Assembly: GCA_020002185.1 (NCBI GenBank)
Contig: CM034542.1
Coordinates: 59,380,097-59,444,096 of the forward strand
From: Paraescarpia echinospica
Taxonomy: Eukaryota; Annelida; Polychaeta; Sabellida; Siboglinidae
Length of the DNA stretch: 64,000 nucleotides
Direction of reading: 5' to 3'
A model generated the notes under the pieces. The model was given only the letters and a program-made list of their open reading frames with translations, had not been told where the DNA came from and searched no databases. Below, in pieces: positions 10,464-27,290 of the stretch. Position numbers and translations under genes: made by a program. Within the stretch, counting starts at the first letter, position 1. Every line of letters starts with the position of its first letter.

Positions 10464-11998
10464 TAATGAACGGTTGCTTAAGGGGCCCGTTTTGCTAAGA
10501 CGTTGGGTAATTCATATTTAATATGTTGCGACAATTTGGTAATATTTTCCCAGCGAGAAACAAAGGACAGCAATGAAGAGCGCGACACCGTAAAATAAAC
10601 ACAACATTGTTGGCGGCACAGATACAGATATGGCGATGGCTAGGGCACGTACGACGTATGTTCCATGACGTACTTATAATAACATTAAACAACATATAGT
10701 AGACATAAGGAAACCTGGCGACAGATTTTGAAATATTAATGCGTTCTGCAAAATAGCTACTGTACGAATACTCGAGCGACTAACGCACGCATATTTATTG
10801 CTACCTCGTGAAAGATCTAATGCAATAGTACATTCAGTATTCACTGGACCAACATGTCCCATATAAGTGTTCGAAAAGAAATTCACACATCACACAAAAA
10901 CGTTATTTTCAAGGGGACTCATTCAGTATTGGATGGTGGGCGGACATTAGTTGTAGTCTTACGCCAATTAACAGACGTAAGGAAACCTTGAGAAGGACCA
11001 CCGCCATGTGTCCCACCAGACGTAGGATACCATCACCAGGCGCGCTGCACAACGACATGGAACTGTCAATGCCGATCGATTAATAATTGTGAATTCATCA
11101 CATTTAGATGTATGGCTTTCAGAGACTGTGTTAAAATGTTGTTATTCATGCGTGACGTAAACACAAATGGTGTAATAAATTGTATGTATAATGCTATCTG
11201 AAAGCAAACGTGGGGCAACATTCGGTTGATGAAAAACAGCGGGGTTGTTTCAAACGCAGCCGATGACCACGCTTGAAACGAATGGAACGTAGATGTGATC
11301 TGGTGATTAAAAACAAATAGTTGCACACCCGTGTAAATCGTTGTGTCGATTAGGTCCCCTTTTATTCTGGGAAGTTTGGAATTATAATCTTTACTGATTG
11401 GAAAATAATTGGTATGTTCAGAAGTTGTTAATAATCTTCTCAAATGATGAAATTCGGTCGAGCTTCGAGGTCTAAACAGAATTAGTGTAGTTCTCTGTAG
11501 TGATGAAAACATTGTTTTAAAATTTGGGATTGTAAGCTTGGCGGGTTTTAATTACATAATTTTAGTATAAACGATTGGAGGAAGCTTCACATTTCAATGC
11601 ACAATATTTGGGACCGATCCATAAGAATGAATATGCCGCTACTTCTAAAAGTTATGACGTACTCGTGTTTTGTTTGATACAGTCTGTATTGTATACCATG
11701 GGGAATACAAATTTGAATCTACCAACTAAAAATTGATTTATATAGGTCTATTAGTGAACTAGGATCATACAATTGATGCAGTTAGATAGAAAACATGCAA
11801 ATTTTATTACATGCCCTGCATTCATGTTAACATAATGCAAAAACGTGCAATACACCTATAATTCGCGTTCGTTTGCACTTTACTGCCCCTGTTACGCGTT
11901 ATTGTATAATTATTCCGTCACAAGACATGTACAACCGACACCGGACGTACACTATACGATATTCCACGTATATGAACAATAAACTTTTAGGATTTTGT
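10464..11998. other. gene-free spacer
   Basis: AT-rich, with no recognised exon, RNA gene or repeat. A 148-residue open frame on the minus strand (11512-11066) has no recognisable domain and no splice or start context that convinces me. Confidence 0.4.
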
Positions 11999-12045
11999 AA
12001 GGGGATAGCGCGAACGCAGTCCCCCACTACCAAAAATTACGCACC

Positions 12046-12080
<35 letters not shown>

Positions 12081-12162
12081 GCCCAACCGAAGTGCAATGG
12101 AAAGGCCTCGCCCTGGGAGAACCTCCTTGGTGATCAAGGTGTCTCCTGTGCCAGGTAAGTAT
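11999..12162 (-). ncRNA. U1: U1 spliceosomal snRNA
   Basis: Read on the minus strand, the sequence starts ATACTTACCTGG, the U1 5' end that pairs with 5' splice sites. It continues through stem-loop I (GATCACCAAGG loop region), the CCCAGGGCGAGGC segment, stem-loop II with ATTGCACTTCGG, and stem-loop III with CCCCAAATGTGGG. The Sm-protein site AATTTTTGG is intact, and the terminal stem-loop GACTGCGTTCGCGC is present. The total of 164 nt equals the length of human U1. Differences from vertebrate U1 are scattered and mostly in loops or paired positions. A GTTT begins 14 nt past the 3' end, where a 3' box would sit, but the match is weak. I could not identify a proximal sequence element upstream. 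A recent U1 pseudogene remains possible, but no damaging change is visible. Confidence 0.95.
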
Positions 12163-12419
12163 GCTTTTTACAAGCCGCACACCTTCATCAATAGTACGGC
12201 CACGGCGTGGTGAAAATGTGGTGTCGCAATTAGTGGGTGATGTGTAAAGTATATCACGTATATTTATTTGTGATCACGTCCCTTTTGAAGTTGGCTTACT
12301 ATTTTATTTTCATACAATTTCTGTATGTGTATTCATATATTTATTTTAACTCTTTGATGTAAATGTCATTTATAAACTTAAACGCAAAATTACGTATACA
12401 ATGTGTTAGGCCCACTTCT

Positions 12420-12720
12420 ATGATGGTCACTAGATGGCACCACTATACATTACCAGGGTCATTCGCACTAGCTGAAAATGTGGTGTCTCACGGAGAGGGT
12501 GTCAGCAACACATATCATTTTATTGATTTCTGCTAGCAAGTTTGTTTAAGTTGGTTTACAATTGTACCGTTATAAGTTTTTCCTATTTCATGGTTGTCTA
12601 CCACTTTACTTCCGTGGTGGTCGCTAGATGACACCACGGTAACAGCACTGCGTGCAAAACTTTCAATCAACATGACACGATGGCTGTCGCTAGATGGAAC
12701 CACATAAATCGGTCGGAACC
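12420..12720. repeat. short dispersed CTAGATG(G)CACC motif cluster
   Basis: The motif CACTAGATGGCACCA and close variants occur at about 12428, 12625 and 12687, each flanked by GTGGT or ACCAC. Copies 1 and 3 keep CTAGATGG. The first resembles the CTCF core (CCASYAGRKGGCRS) with one mismatch. Whether this is a regulatory cluster or a degraded repeat cannot be told from one window. Confidence 0.4.
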
Positions 12721-13089
12721 AGTGCAGAATGCTCGCAACTCGATGAAACTTGAAACCTGAACTTCTGTATAATTTATGTATTAGGAAAAATTGTTTTGTC
12801 CACGCCATGAAGTAGTACACATAGATATATATGATAAAATTGAAACAAAACCTGAGTTTACCTGACATGGGTTACCACATTAAAATATATAAAATGCTGT
12901 AATGATGAACTTTAGTCTAGATGAAGCTTTGCGCAGCAACGCGCTAATCCTGAAAGAGGTTAGGAGCTAGCGTATTTAGGTTAATCCCGGAACCACCCCC
13001 TGACAAGTTGACGTGTTACGAACTAAGTTAATCGAGAGTAAAAAGGTGCAGTCTGTTGGCTGTATTTGTTTACAGAATTGTAATCAGCT

Positions 13090-17907
<4,818 letters not shown>

Positions 17908-17929
17908 GTAGAGCTGATGATATTGATCC

Positions 17930-18620
17930 CAACTAGCAAATCTCATTGGACCAATGATGGCTGCAAAAACAACGATTGGACTAATGATGGTTTGTTATTG
18001 GTTTGCCATTGAAAAAAATCATTGGCCCGATAATGTCTGCCATACATTTGCCATCATTGGTTTATCATTGTCAAAACATCATTGGCCCGATAATGTCTGC
18101 CATACATTTGCCATCATTGGTTTATCATTGTCAAAACATCATTGGCCCAATAATGTCTGCCATACATTTGTCATCATTGGTTTGTCATTGTCAAAACATC
18201 ATTGGCCAAATAACAGCTGTCGTTGGTTTGCCATCATTAGTACTCAAATTTATTGTAACTCATTACAATTCATACAATACAAATCAAATTAAGACAAATC
18301 CTATATAATAACATAACGAGCACAAAAAGGGAAGAACATTAAATAATGTTATACTCCCTATTGTATATTTCAATGTAAATATCATCATTGGGTTGCCATT
18401 GCAAAAAACTTGTTTGGGTCAATGATGGTTTGCCATCATTTGCTTGCCATTGAAAAAAACAACATTGGCCCAATGACTATCATTGTTTAAAATGTCATTG
18501 GTTTGCCATTGGGTTAATGTTGGTTGTTTTGCGTGCCTTCATAATTGGTTTACCATGTAATAACATAATTGATAAGAAAATACCACTTTTGTGCCATTGA
18601 TGCATGTCATTGGCTACCAA
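17930..18620. repeat. 60-bp tandem array and CATTGG/CCAATG-rich flanks
   Basis: 18021-18240 contains nearly four units with an exact 60-bp period (starts at 18001, 18061, 18121, 18181). The flanks, 17930-18020 and 18380-18620, keep diverged pieces dominated by CATTGG and its complement CCAATG. The array follows AMN exon 5. Confidence 0.92.
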
Positions 18621-18969
18621 TGACATACCTAATAAGGACAATATGCCCCACGCGGTGAGACGTATATGGCTTACAGGTGTGAAACCAGTCCGATGCAGGT
18701 GACGATTCACCCACAGTGTTGGCACACGAACGTCGGCAGTTGCTGTCCTTTTAGGGCAGGTAGTGTTCTAACTCACTTGTTTTAGGTCTTAGGTGTTGTT
18801 TCTTCATACAGCCCCTTTCTGGAGCTAACCTAGGAGTTGTGCAGTGCGTATTGCAAAGGGTGCGTGAAACTGAATTTGACATATCATTCTAAAAGAAAAA
18901 TTAAACAAATAATTATGTAAAACAAGTGCAATAATTTGTGCAGATTAAAAACACGGTCTCTGTCTTTAT

Positions 18970-19969
18970 NNNNNNNNNNNNNNNNNNNNNNNNNNNNNNN
19001 NNNNNNNNNNNNNNNNNNNNNNNNNNNNNNNNNNNNNNNNNNNNNNNNNNNNNNNNNNNNNNNNNNNNNNNNNNNNNNNNNNNNNNNNNNNNNNNNNNNN
19101 NNNNNNNNNNNNNNNNNNNNNNNNNNNNNNNNNNNNNNNNNNNNNNNNNNNNNNNNNNNNNNNNNNNNNNNNNNNNNNNNNNNNNNNNNNNNNNNNNNNN
19201 NNNNNNNNNNNNNNNNNNNNNNNNNNNNNNNNNNNNNNNNNNNNNNNNNNNNNNNNNNNNNNNNNNNNNNNNNNNNNNNNNNNNNNNNNNNNNNNNNNNN
19301 NNNNNNNNNNNNNNNNNNNNNNNNNNNNNNNNNNNNNNNNNNNNNNNNNNNNNNNNNNNNNNNNNNNNNNNNNNNNNNNNNNNNNNNNNNNNNNNNNNNN
19401 NNNNNNNNNNNNNNNNNNNNNNNNNNNNNNNNNNNNNNNNNNNNNNNNNNNNNNNNNNNNNNNNNNNNNNNNNNNNNNNNNNNNNNNNNNNNNNNNNNNN
19501 NNNNNNNNNNNNNNNNNNNNNNNNNNNNNNNNNNNNNNNNNNNNNNNNNNNNNNNNNNNNNNNNNNNNNNNNNNNNNNNNNNNNNNNNNNNNNNNNNNNN
19601 NNNNNNNNNNNNNNNNNNNNNNNNNNNNNNNNNNNNNNNNNNNNNNNNNNNNNNNNNNNNNNNNNNNNNNNNNNNNNNNNNNNNNNNNNNNNNNNNNNNN
19701 NNNNNNNNNNNNNNNNNNNNNNNNNNNNNNNNNNNNNNNNNNNNNNNNNNNNNNNNNNNNNNNNNNNNNNNNNNNNNNNNNNNNNNNNNNNNNNNNNNNN
19801 NNNNNNNNNNNNNNNNNNNNNNNNNNNNNNNNNNNNNNNNNNNNNNNNNNNNNNNNNNNNNNNNNNNNNNNNNNNNNNNNNNNNNNNNNNNNNNNNNNNN
19901 NNNNNNNNNNNNNNNNNNNNNNNNNNNNNNNNNNNNNNNNNNNNNNNNNNNNNNNNNNNNNNNNNNNNN
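18970..19969. other. assembly gap, exactly 1000 N
   Basis: The round length suggests a fixed-size scaffold gap, so the true distance and even the adjacency of the two sides are not established. The open frames called across it are meaningless. Confidence 0.99.
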
Positions 19970-21780
19970 CTGAATAATTTCCATTGTTCTTTTCAATGTA
20001 ATTTATTTACGCTTTTGCTGTTCGAACGAATACATTTATCCTTGACGTTGTCATACGTGTTGCTTAACACCAAACTCCACGTGGCAGATTATGTAATAGG
20101 GTTCATTTAAATATGTCCATTAGTCATAGTATAGGAAACAGTCGGGATATGGACAACGATTATTCGGAGGGATTATATTGCATTACTGGCGTTCGAAGCT
20201 TGGATAATTTCGTTCAGTTCCTAATGCCTCAGTGTATTCGTCCGTAGTTGAGCATCTCACAATGGGCAGTAGGCGAGGAATTATTAGAACACTTCCCGAA
20301 GTATTCGGGTTAGTTTTTAGTTTTTAGATGATGTTTAGAACATTTTGATCGATCCCTCTGAAGCTATGATAGAATGACGCCTTTCATAAGATTCTGACTA
20401 ATCGTGCCGCGCCCAGCGTTATGCTTCCGCGTGAAAACCACTCTCTGCCAAGCTGCCGTAGCTCGGATTCTATCAGTTGACATTTGACGCCACGTGTACG
20501 TTCGTTATTTAGATTGATATTCTAATAGAATCACGCGACTGCTGACGTACTCGTAAGACCGTGGGCAGGAATAGATTTTTTTCTATGTCAGTCGTGCAAT
20601 CCAGGCGTGGCGGACTCGCTATTTTTATACTAAAATATCTGAGGAATGAACAAAGAAAAGTCAGATGTTTATAATAGCAAGACCAGCATGAGTATCACTA
20701 TTAATAATTGTGGTGTTTTAGACATCGTTCCCACTGTGGTGCCCTCTCGGTGAATGTTGATCACCATTCAAGAATCTCGTGTAGGAGAACGAGCCATTGG
20801 AAGAGCAGAAGCACTGGGTCAAAAACTGGTCTGGAAATAACTCTAAATCGTTATTGTTGTGTTTCTTAAATATATCTTTCTTAAATATATCGCCAATAGC
20901 GGACGCAAGTGATTCTCGTATCCGGTCCGTTTTGATGCGATAGTTAACGAGATCATACACTTCCGGAGCTCACTTCGTTGTCCGGAATTATCGCTCATTC
21001 GATTACAGTTATGGCGTTTTCATTACAATTTTGGGTAAACTACACCACACGGAATGTTAAATTTCAAGGAAAATCAACAGGTTCAGTAGACTGCAGCCGG
21101 GTGCCGAGTTTCTCATACAACGACGAGTGCAAGCGTCGATGAAAGACAAAAGTTATAAGTTAATGGTGTGTCGCCTGTGAAATTGTATCCGCTCACGGCC
21201 GGCCTCCACTCACTCGATCGATTGAGTGAGACAAATTATAATTTTATTACTGCTCTAGAATGTGTTCCCTTACATCCCCATTTATGAAGATGCACTATAA
21301 CCATAAATTACGTACATTTGACAAATACTGTTACATAGTTAAATGATGTTTACGATTATACACATGTATGCAACTGTGCCGTAAGTCATTGTAGACTTTA
21401 TGGCGGCAAACATTTCGCGTGCCACGACTGACAATGACACAATTTCGTCGTTCCGGTATACCATTATTCAAAGTCAAAATTACTGCGATATGCAACCAAT
21501 TTGAAAATCATAACTTGCCTGCATAATAGTTCCCACCTTCTCGATAAACCTTCGTTGGGTGGAAACCTATAAAACCTACAACAGAGGTTTCTGTTGTGGC
21601 AATTACAGCCGTAAGCGAAACATTACATGGCTCGTTCGCGTCGCTGGGCACCAAAAGGGCAAAATAGCATAAAACCAATATGGCAGCTGACAAAACTTGC
21701 GTGCCCTATTGGAAGATCAGCGGCCGATGGTCCAATACAAGGACACGAATGGACGTAGGAAGAAGCGATTGGATCTCTGT
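19970..21780. other. gene-free spacer
   Basis: No exon recognised. A minus-strand frame at 21693-21508 begins with a signal-peptide-like stretch (MSAAILVLCYFALLV), but it is only 61 residues, matches no family I know and has no supporting splice site. A 13-bp TTCTTAAATATAT element is doubled near 20865-20890. Confidence 0.35.
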
Positions 21781-21785
21781 GCCTA

Positions 21786-21966
21786 GGGGGAGATACTGTT
21801 ACAATGTTCCAAAGATATCGGCGCGGATGGGGAGATACTGTTACAATATTCCAAAGATATCGGTTACACTGCTCCAAAGATCTAGGTGCTCAGAGGGAGA
21901 TACTGTTACAATGTTCCAAAGATCTCGGCGCCTAGAGGAAGATACTGTTACAATGCTCCTAAGGTA
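21786..21966. repeat. tandem repeat, units of about 42-64 bp
   Basis: Four copies of GGGAGATACTGTTACAATG followed by TTCCAAAGAT(A/C)TCGG, at about 21787, 21829, 21893 and 21938, with variable spacing. Non-coding by appearance. Confidence 0.8.
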
Positions 21967-22970
21967 CCGATTTATTATATATATATGTAGGATATATCGT
22001 GAATATGTTTGGTCGTGCGGTGGACTGGCTCCGTGAACGCCGTTCACGACACGTGTCCGTCCATTGGTGTCTATAGTGCATAACGTATTGCAGACAGGAA
22101 CCGTTATCTCGAATTCACACGCGAATAGTTTAGGATAAGATAGACGTGGTCTCCTGGTATTCGCTGTCCATTTGGTTGTCAAGTGACCAACTCCCTCAAC
22201 ACTTCGTTACTTCTGGTACAGTCACTTGCAAATTGGTCTTGACTCCGTCTCATCGTCTCCGAGAATGTCCATGCTTACTTTTGTCTTTGATATGCGTTTG
22301 CAGGATCCGAGTTCAATGTGGAAGTCACACATTAACAGTGATCAATATTAGTGCGCATCATCAGTTTTGGGTTCATGTGACACACACACAAGTCGGGCCT
22401 TGCAGCGAGCCAGACGCATTACCTATTATCTGCTGTAACGGCCCCGTTAGAATGTTCGCGGTTGCGCGCCCAGCCGCCATTACACACAACGCGCGGTCGT
22501 AACGACCGCACAATCAGACATTCCGTCGTGTTCGCTGAACGCTGTAGCAGGTTGGAGACAGTGAAGCGAGTCGGGAGCAAGGCTTATGGTCGTCGAGGCG
22601 CAGCCACAGGTGCACGCGGATCACATCAACGGGAGAGATAAGGCGATCATCGCCGACTACCGTCGTCATGTGGTGTCGGCGGAGACTGGCAGCTGTTGCA
22701 TCGGTTCCAGTCGTCCCAATCATGTTTATTCTGCCAGCGCGCACTGCAGCTATTAACGTGAGAGCTTCCAAGAACTCGCCTCAATTTGGTCTTCTTCGCA
22801 TCCAGTGCATTGTCGATTAAACTAGGAGTTTCTGTTATGATTTCGTACTTAGTAGCGAGTTATTTTACGAAAATCGTATTAGAGTATTTTCACGATTTGC
22901 TTAATCGGCTATATACGTATATATATATAGTAATTATAAGGCTAACAAAACCTGCCGTTTTATTACATTT
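21967..22970. other. gene-free spacer with GC-rich part
   Basis: 22430-22770 is CpG-rich but open only in unrelated short frames. A TA run lies at 22915-22930. No family recognised. Confidence 0.35.
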
Positions 22971-23039
22971 CTCCATTGTGTTTGGATACATTCAGGGTAA
23001 CTTCACCAAATGTTTGTATCTGCATCCTCTGGCTTTTTG

Positions 23040-23290
23040 AACGGAATCAGAACATTTCTTGAGTGGGTCCATTATTTTTATTAAGATATTGGCCGTTTTA
23101 AGACATTTCTCCAATGGATATGTGTACAGACTGACTTACATCACGACAGTGTTTTTTTGATTCCGTACGCTACTAACTTGTTTATAGGTGTCACTAATTT
23201 TGGTGGGTGGGTCCATAATTTTCCCCCTTGAGCCGAGATATGCCGTTTTATTGGATTTCGTTATATTTCAGTGCAGCATATATTATTTGG
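23040..23290 (-). repeat. inverted outliers of the 155-bp repeat family
   Basis: Two segments containing GTGGGTCCATTATTTTT and GGTGGGTCCATAATTTTC, about 142 bp apart, are the reverse complement of the GGACCCACC-containing units at 24.2-25.0 kb. Confidence 0.55.
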
Positions 23291-23399
23291 AAACGACAAG
23301 TCTAATAGACGAAAAAATATATATATAATTTGTAGATCTTCGAGCCAATCCTTTAATTTGCCATGTAATACAGCTTTGTATCACATCTTATAATACATT

Positions 23400-23912
23400 A
23401 TGGCTTCTATAGAACGTGAATCATTATTCAATCGACCTTACAGGGTGTCATGGCAGCCTCTTCACGTCCCGTATCCAGCTCCAGCCATCTGTAACGGGTG
23501 TCTGCTATTGGACCTATTGCTACTGGTCAACCAGACAAAAGCTTGGTATGTTATACGCTTTGAATGCTGCTACACAGCATTCTGCGTAGATGGAATATCG
23601 CCGTGGTGTTAGTCCCTTGGTAGACAAATGTTCTCATTGCCTCGATAATAGAGACCACGTTGCTATTCTAGTCACAGAGTACAACGGTGAAGCGTACCAC
23701 GAGTTGAACTGTCGCGAATCCAGATCCAAATGGAAGGATGAATTCCGTGCCATGTTAATTAATGCTTTGGTCAGGGTATACATTCTATGTTTCTCGTGCT
23801 GTCTGCCAACCATTGCCGAAGAATGCAGACGTCGTAGTGCATGATATGAGTATAGCTCGTACATCCTAATTATTGTAGTGCATGACATGAGTATAGCTCG
23901 TACATCCTAATT
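23400..23912. other. unassigned region with a 41-bp direct repeat
   Basis: Two overlapping plus-strand frames (23400-23612, 23590-23844) look moderately protein-like, one with a CSHC stretch, but I recognise neither. A direct repeat of about 41 bp, containing GAGTATAGCTCGTACATCC, sits at 23838-23912. Confidence 0.3.
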
Positions 23913-24179
23913 ATCGGAAGCAGAAGGACACCCTTGTCCACGGTGCATACCAAATATGGTGTCGGTCTCTTTTCCAAGAAAGTCTGCGCATGGACCAGCA
24001 GTCGTGAGTCAGTTTCCCCGAGGTCACACTGTAGCATATCATAGTTGTATCTAGTGACAATCACTGGGGTTCCTCATGTGGCAAACACTTCCTTTCAAGC
24101 TGTATAGTGAAGACTTGTGCAGAGAAATGTAAATACCTCATGTTTCCTGCTGACATCGCGATGGAAGTATATCCATATA

Positions 24180-25035
24180 TAATTCTGCCCGATGGACGCA
24201 TCCAAAATGTGCTGACTTCGACTCAAAAGTAAAAACGAATTGTTCAAAGAAATAACAAAAACTGTGTTTTTTCGGTTTGTTACATATCCCACAAACAAAT
24301 TCAGTAAAGCAGCAGTTATTTCAATGGGGTGAACAATGGGCCCCAAAATGTATACTGACACCGATCAAAAAGCGAAATGGTATTATTGAAGGAGCAAAAA
24401 AATTTCGTGCTTTAAATTTAGTCAGATTTTCCCATATTCATTAAAAATGGAATAAAACGACTTAATTTATGTTCAATGTGGGGGTAAACGTATGGACCCA
24501 CCTAAAATGTGCTGACGCCAATAACAAAACTGAAATATCAGTGTTACGAAAAACAGCCAAGATATGTCACATTCGTCCGGTCTGTAACATATGTCACGTG
24601 AAAGTGTAATAAAACGGCATAGGGCTAAGGGTTCGTGGGGGGGGTGAGAAATTATGGACCCACCCAAAACATATGCTAATTCTGATCAAACATTGAAATC
24701 ATGTTGTTTAAAGAACCAGCAAAACAAGTTGGTGCTTTCATTCGGTAACCCCCGTGACAAAATGTAGTAAAATGCATATTTCGGTGCAATAAGGGGTAAA
24801 AAATGAAGGACCCACCCAAACAATTTGCTACCTCCAATTAAGTGAAATAGTATTGTTTAATGAAGTAACACAAAATAGTTGGCGCTTTTATCTTGTATAT
24901 ACCATATCCCCTGTAAAATATAGAAATATGGCATATATCTATTTAAAGGGGGTGAAAACTTACGGACCCACCGAAACAATTGCTGACTCCGATCAAAAGT
25001 GAAATCTTATTGTTCATGGATGCACCAACAAAACA
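24180..25035 (+). repeat. diverged tandem array, period about 155 bp
   Basis: Six units begin near 24190, 24339, 24494, 24657, 24809 and 24964. Each carries a GGACCCACC-like block, a TGCTGAC-like block and a GTGAAAT...TATTGTT block. Divergence between units is high, so the array is old. Confidence 0.75.
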
Positions 25036-25960
25036 TTGGTGCTTTTATTTGGTCTGTTCCTACTAAGTCGCTAAGGTATCTCACCATACACTGTATTTAA
25101 GAACTTACCTTAACTTGTTTACGTTTTATATCGCCATCACCCAAGGCTGCCGAGAGCATCAGTGGTGAATATAAATGAGAGAGCAGTCTTTTTGTAATTG
25201 ATGATCGAATGAACAGGTCTGCCGAGGGTGGAGTGTGATGAAGATCTTCGAAATTGAATATAAGAACTTTACTTCACTTTTGAGGTCAGCCCAATATGTT
25301 TTGCAGTTGTTAGCTAGCCCAATCATGTTACGAGAATCCAGAATTGTTGTGTGCATGCGGGCACTTAATTGTTTGCCTGTTGTACTGCCGATTTTATTTA
25401 AATGGCTAGGTACTATATCTATAATGCTAAGCCTGTTTCCCGGAAATTAATAAATTACACAGCCGAGAAAGTTACTGCAAAACATAAAGGCAACAAGTGG
25501 GCAAACAAAAAGCGTTGTTATTGCATCGGGAGCCATTCCTGCACTTACGTCCGTTTACAATTGTTTGTTTGTTAGCCATTCCTGGTTCCTGGTCACGCAG
25601 AAGGTAGAAACATTTTAAAGTTAAAAAAAACCTAAATAACAGGAACTAGATAGATTAAAGGTGTTGTTTGTTTTTAGATTATAGTTATACATTCCTGTGA
25701 GCTGCAAAACACACACTCATTCATCCGAGGTAGCTTGCCAACACAATGTCTGCCTATCATTTTGGCAAATTGAGCGATTGTTTCAAGCTTTTGCGGCCGG
25801 TTACTTTATCGAACTTGTTCTCTAACTGAATAGTTTTATTTTCAATCTATTCTACGGCTTCAGTGTCTCATTGATCGTTAGATCGGTTAACTTGCGGAAG
25901 TGTAAATAAGTTTTAGAATATGTTCTAACTAACGGATGCCACTATATTCTTTATAGTACA
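25036..25960. other. gene-free spacer
   Basis: AT-rich, with no exon, RNA gene or repeat recognised. Confidence 0.4.
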
Positions 25961-26225
25961 TGGCTCAACACTGACTCAACATCATTAGCTGGACATCGTA
26001 TGTAAACACCCGCTTGTTAACGTAGAGGTGGACATCTGACGACGGCCAAAATGTTTCGATAGTTTACACAAACGATTCAACGCTCGGACGACAAAAACAA
26101 CACCATTACTTAAGGGCTATTAACGTCATGTTTCCTACCGGAATAACTGTATTCATTTATTGTGTGGACATCTATGGGTTTAGTAGGACGTGTATATGGA
26201 TTGTTGGTGATTCAGGCGCCTGTTC
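25961..26225 (+). repeat. dispersed repeat, copy 1
   Basis: About 265 bp that aligns along its length with 29493-29990: shared starts TGGCTCAAC, shared interior AACAAAAACAACACCATTA, and shared end GGTGATTCAG(G/A)CGCCTGTT. Origin unknown. No terminal repeats or coding capacity seen. Confidence 0.85.
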
Positions 26226-27177
26226 TTGTACGTCGACAGACAGGACTATTTCTACCCCGCGGCCGTCATTTTGTTTACGAGTTGTAACCGGTCCGGTCAG
26301 AAATAATGTCATAGTCTGTCCAATAATTTGACCAAACGAAGTAACACATTTCTATGAAACATCTAGCATGTCGTAGAAGACGCTAATTACTGGCGGACTG
26401 GCGGTTAGGAATGTGTGCTCTTACTATAAGTATTAATAGTTATGCGGTGGGAACAGTCCCTTGTGTATTTGTGTTAAAAAACATGTTTCATATCCCGCCA
26501 ACCACGTATTAGGCAAACAAATTATATTCGAATCAAATGTGGTGATGTCAAAATATATGCCCATTCTTCTATAGATAAAGGCGATTCGGGACAAAATGGT
26601 ACTTTGTCCAAAGGTCATTCGCTGGACAGAAAATGGATGCTACTGAAACAACGCGTGTCGCGTAATGACTGAGTCAAGCGCGGGTCAGTTACCGTAGATC
26701 TGACCTATTACTGCTAACTGCTTCGGGTGACTGTAGATATGATCGCCAGTGAACATGACACACGACCTGGCAGTAACACAGTGTTAGCGCAGAGTTTCAC
26801 TGTTATTAAGCCGAAGCCACAGCCTGGCTTTGGTGGGTAGGAAGTGTGGTACGGTCGTGCCTCTACCGGGTGATATAGTAAACTATATTTATCCAGTTTT
26901 TATGACTGTACCACGTTGTTTACATTTAATCATGGCAGGCCTGTTAATTCGAACTCCACTTGTAGACTTATCATGGAAGAATTCAGCCCCACTGCAATTA
27001 CTGCGCGAAGACTATTCGTACACAAATATCCACCATTGTTTATTGCCATGTGCACATTCATACAGCTATGTGTACTGAAGTAGCGTGAAGTGAACGAACT
27101 TGCCCAAGTTTTGAAACGACAGTAAAAGCATTCGAAACCCGATTATCTCGAATGTGCGTTCGCTGTTCTGAAAACTG
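26226..27177. other. gene-free spacer
   Basis: No feature recognised. Short frames such as 26830-27078 lack coding signature. Confidence 0.4.
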
Positions 27178-27290
27178 CGCTACCACGCCCAAGACCCGGA
27201 CACGCCCAAGGCCCGGACACCCCGAAGGCCCGGACAACCCCAAGGCCCGGACACGCCCAAGGCCCGGAAACGCCCAAGAACCGCGACTTA
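27178..27290. repeat. 17-bp GC-rich minisatellite
   Basis: Six copies of a CCAAGGCCCGGACACGC-like unit with point variants. Confidence 0.88.

Noticed and set aside
11066..11512. 148-codon minus-strand frame
   Set aside because: No recognisable domain, AT-rich composition expected of chance, no splice or polyadenylation context that stands out.
11873..12133. 86-codon plus-strand frame
   Set aside because: It lies antisense over the U1 snRNA gene and has no protein similarity that I recognise.
18884..20110. Frames spanning the N gap
   Set aside because: Made almost entirely of undetermined bases.
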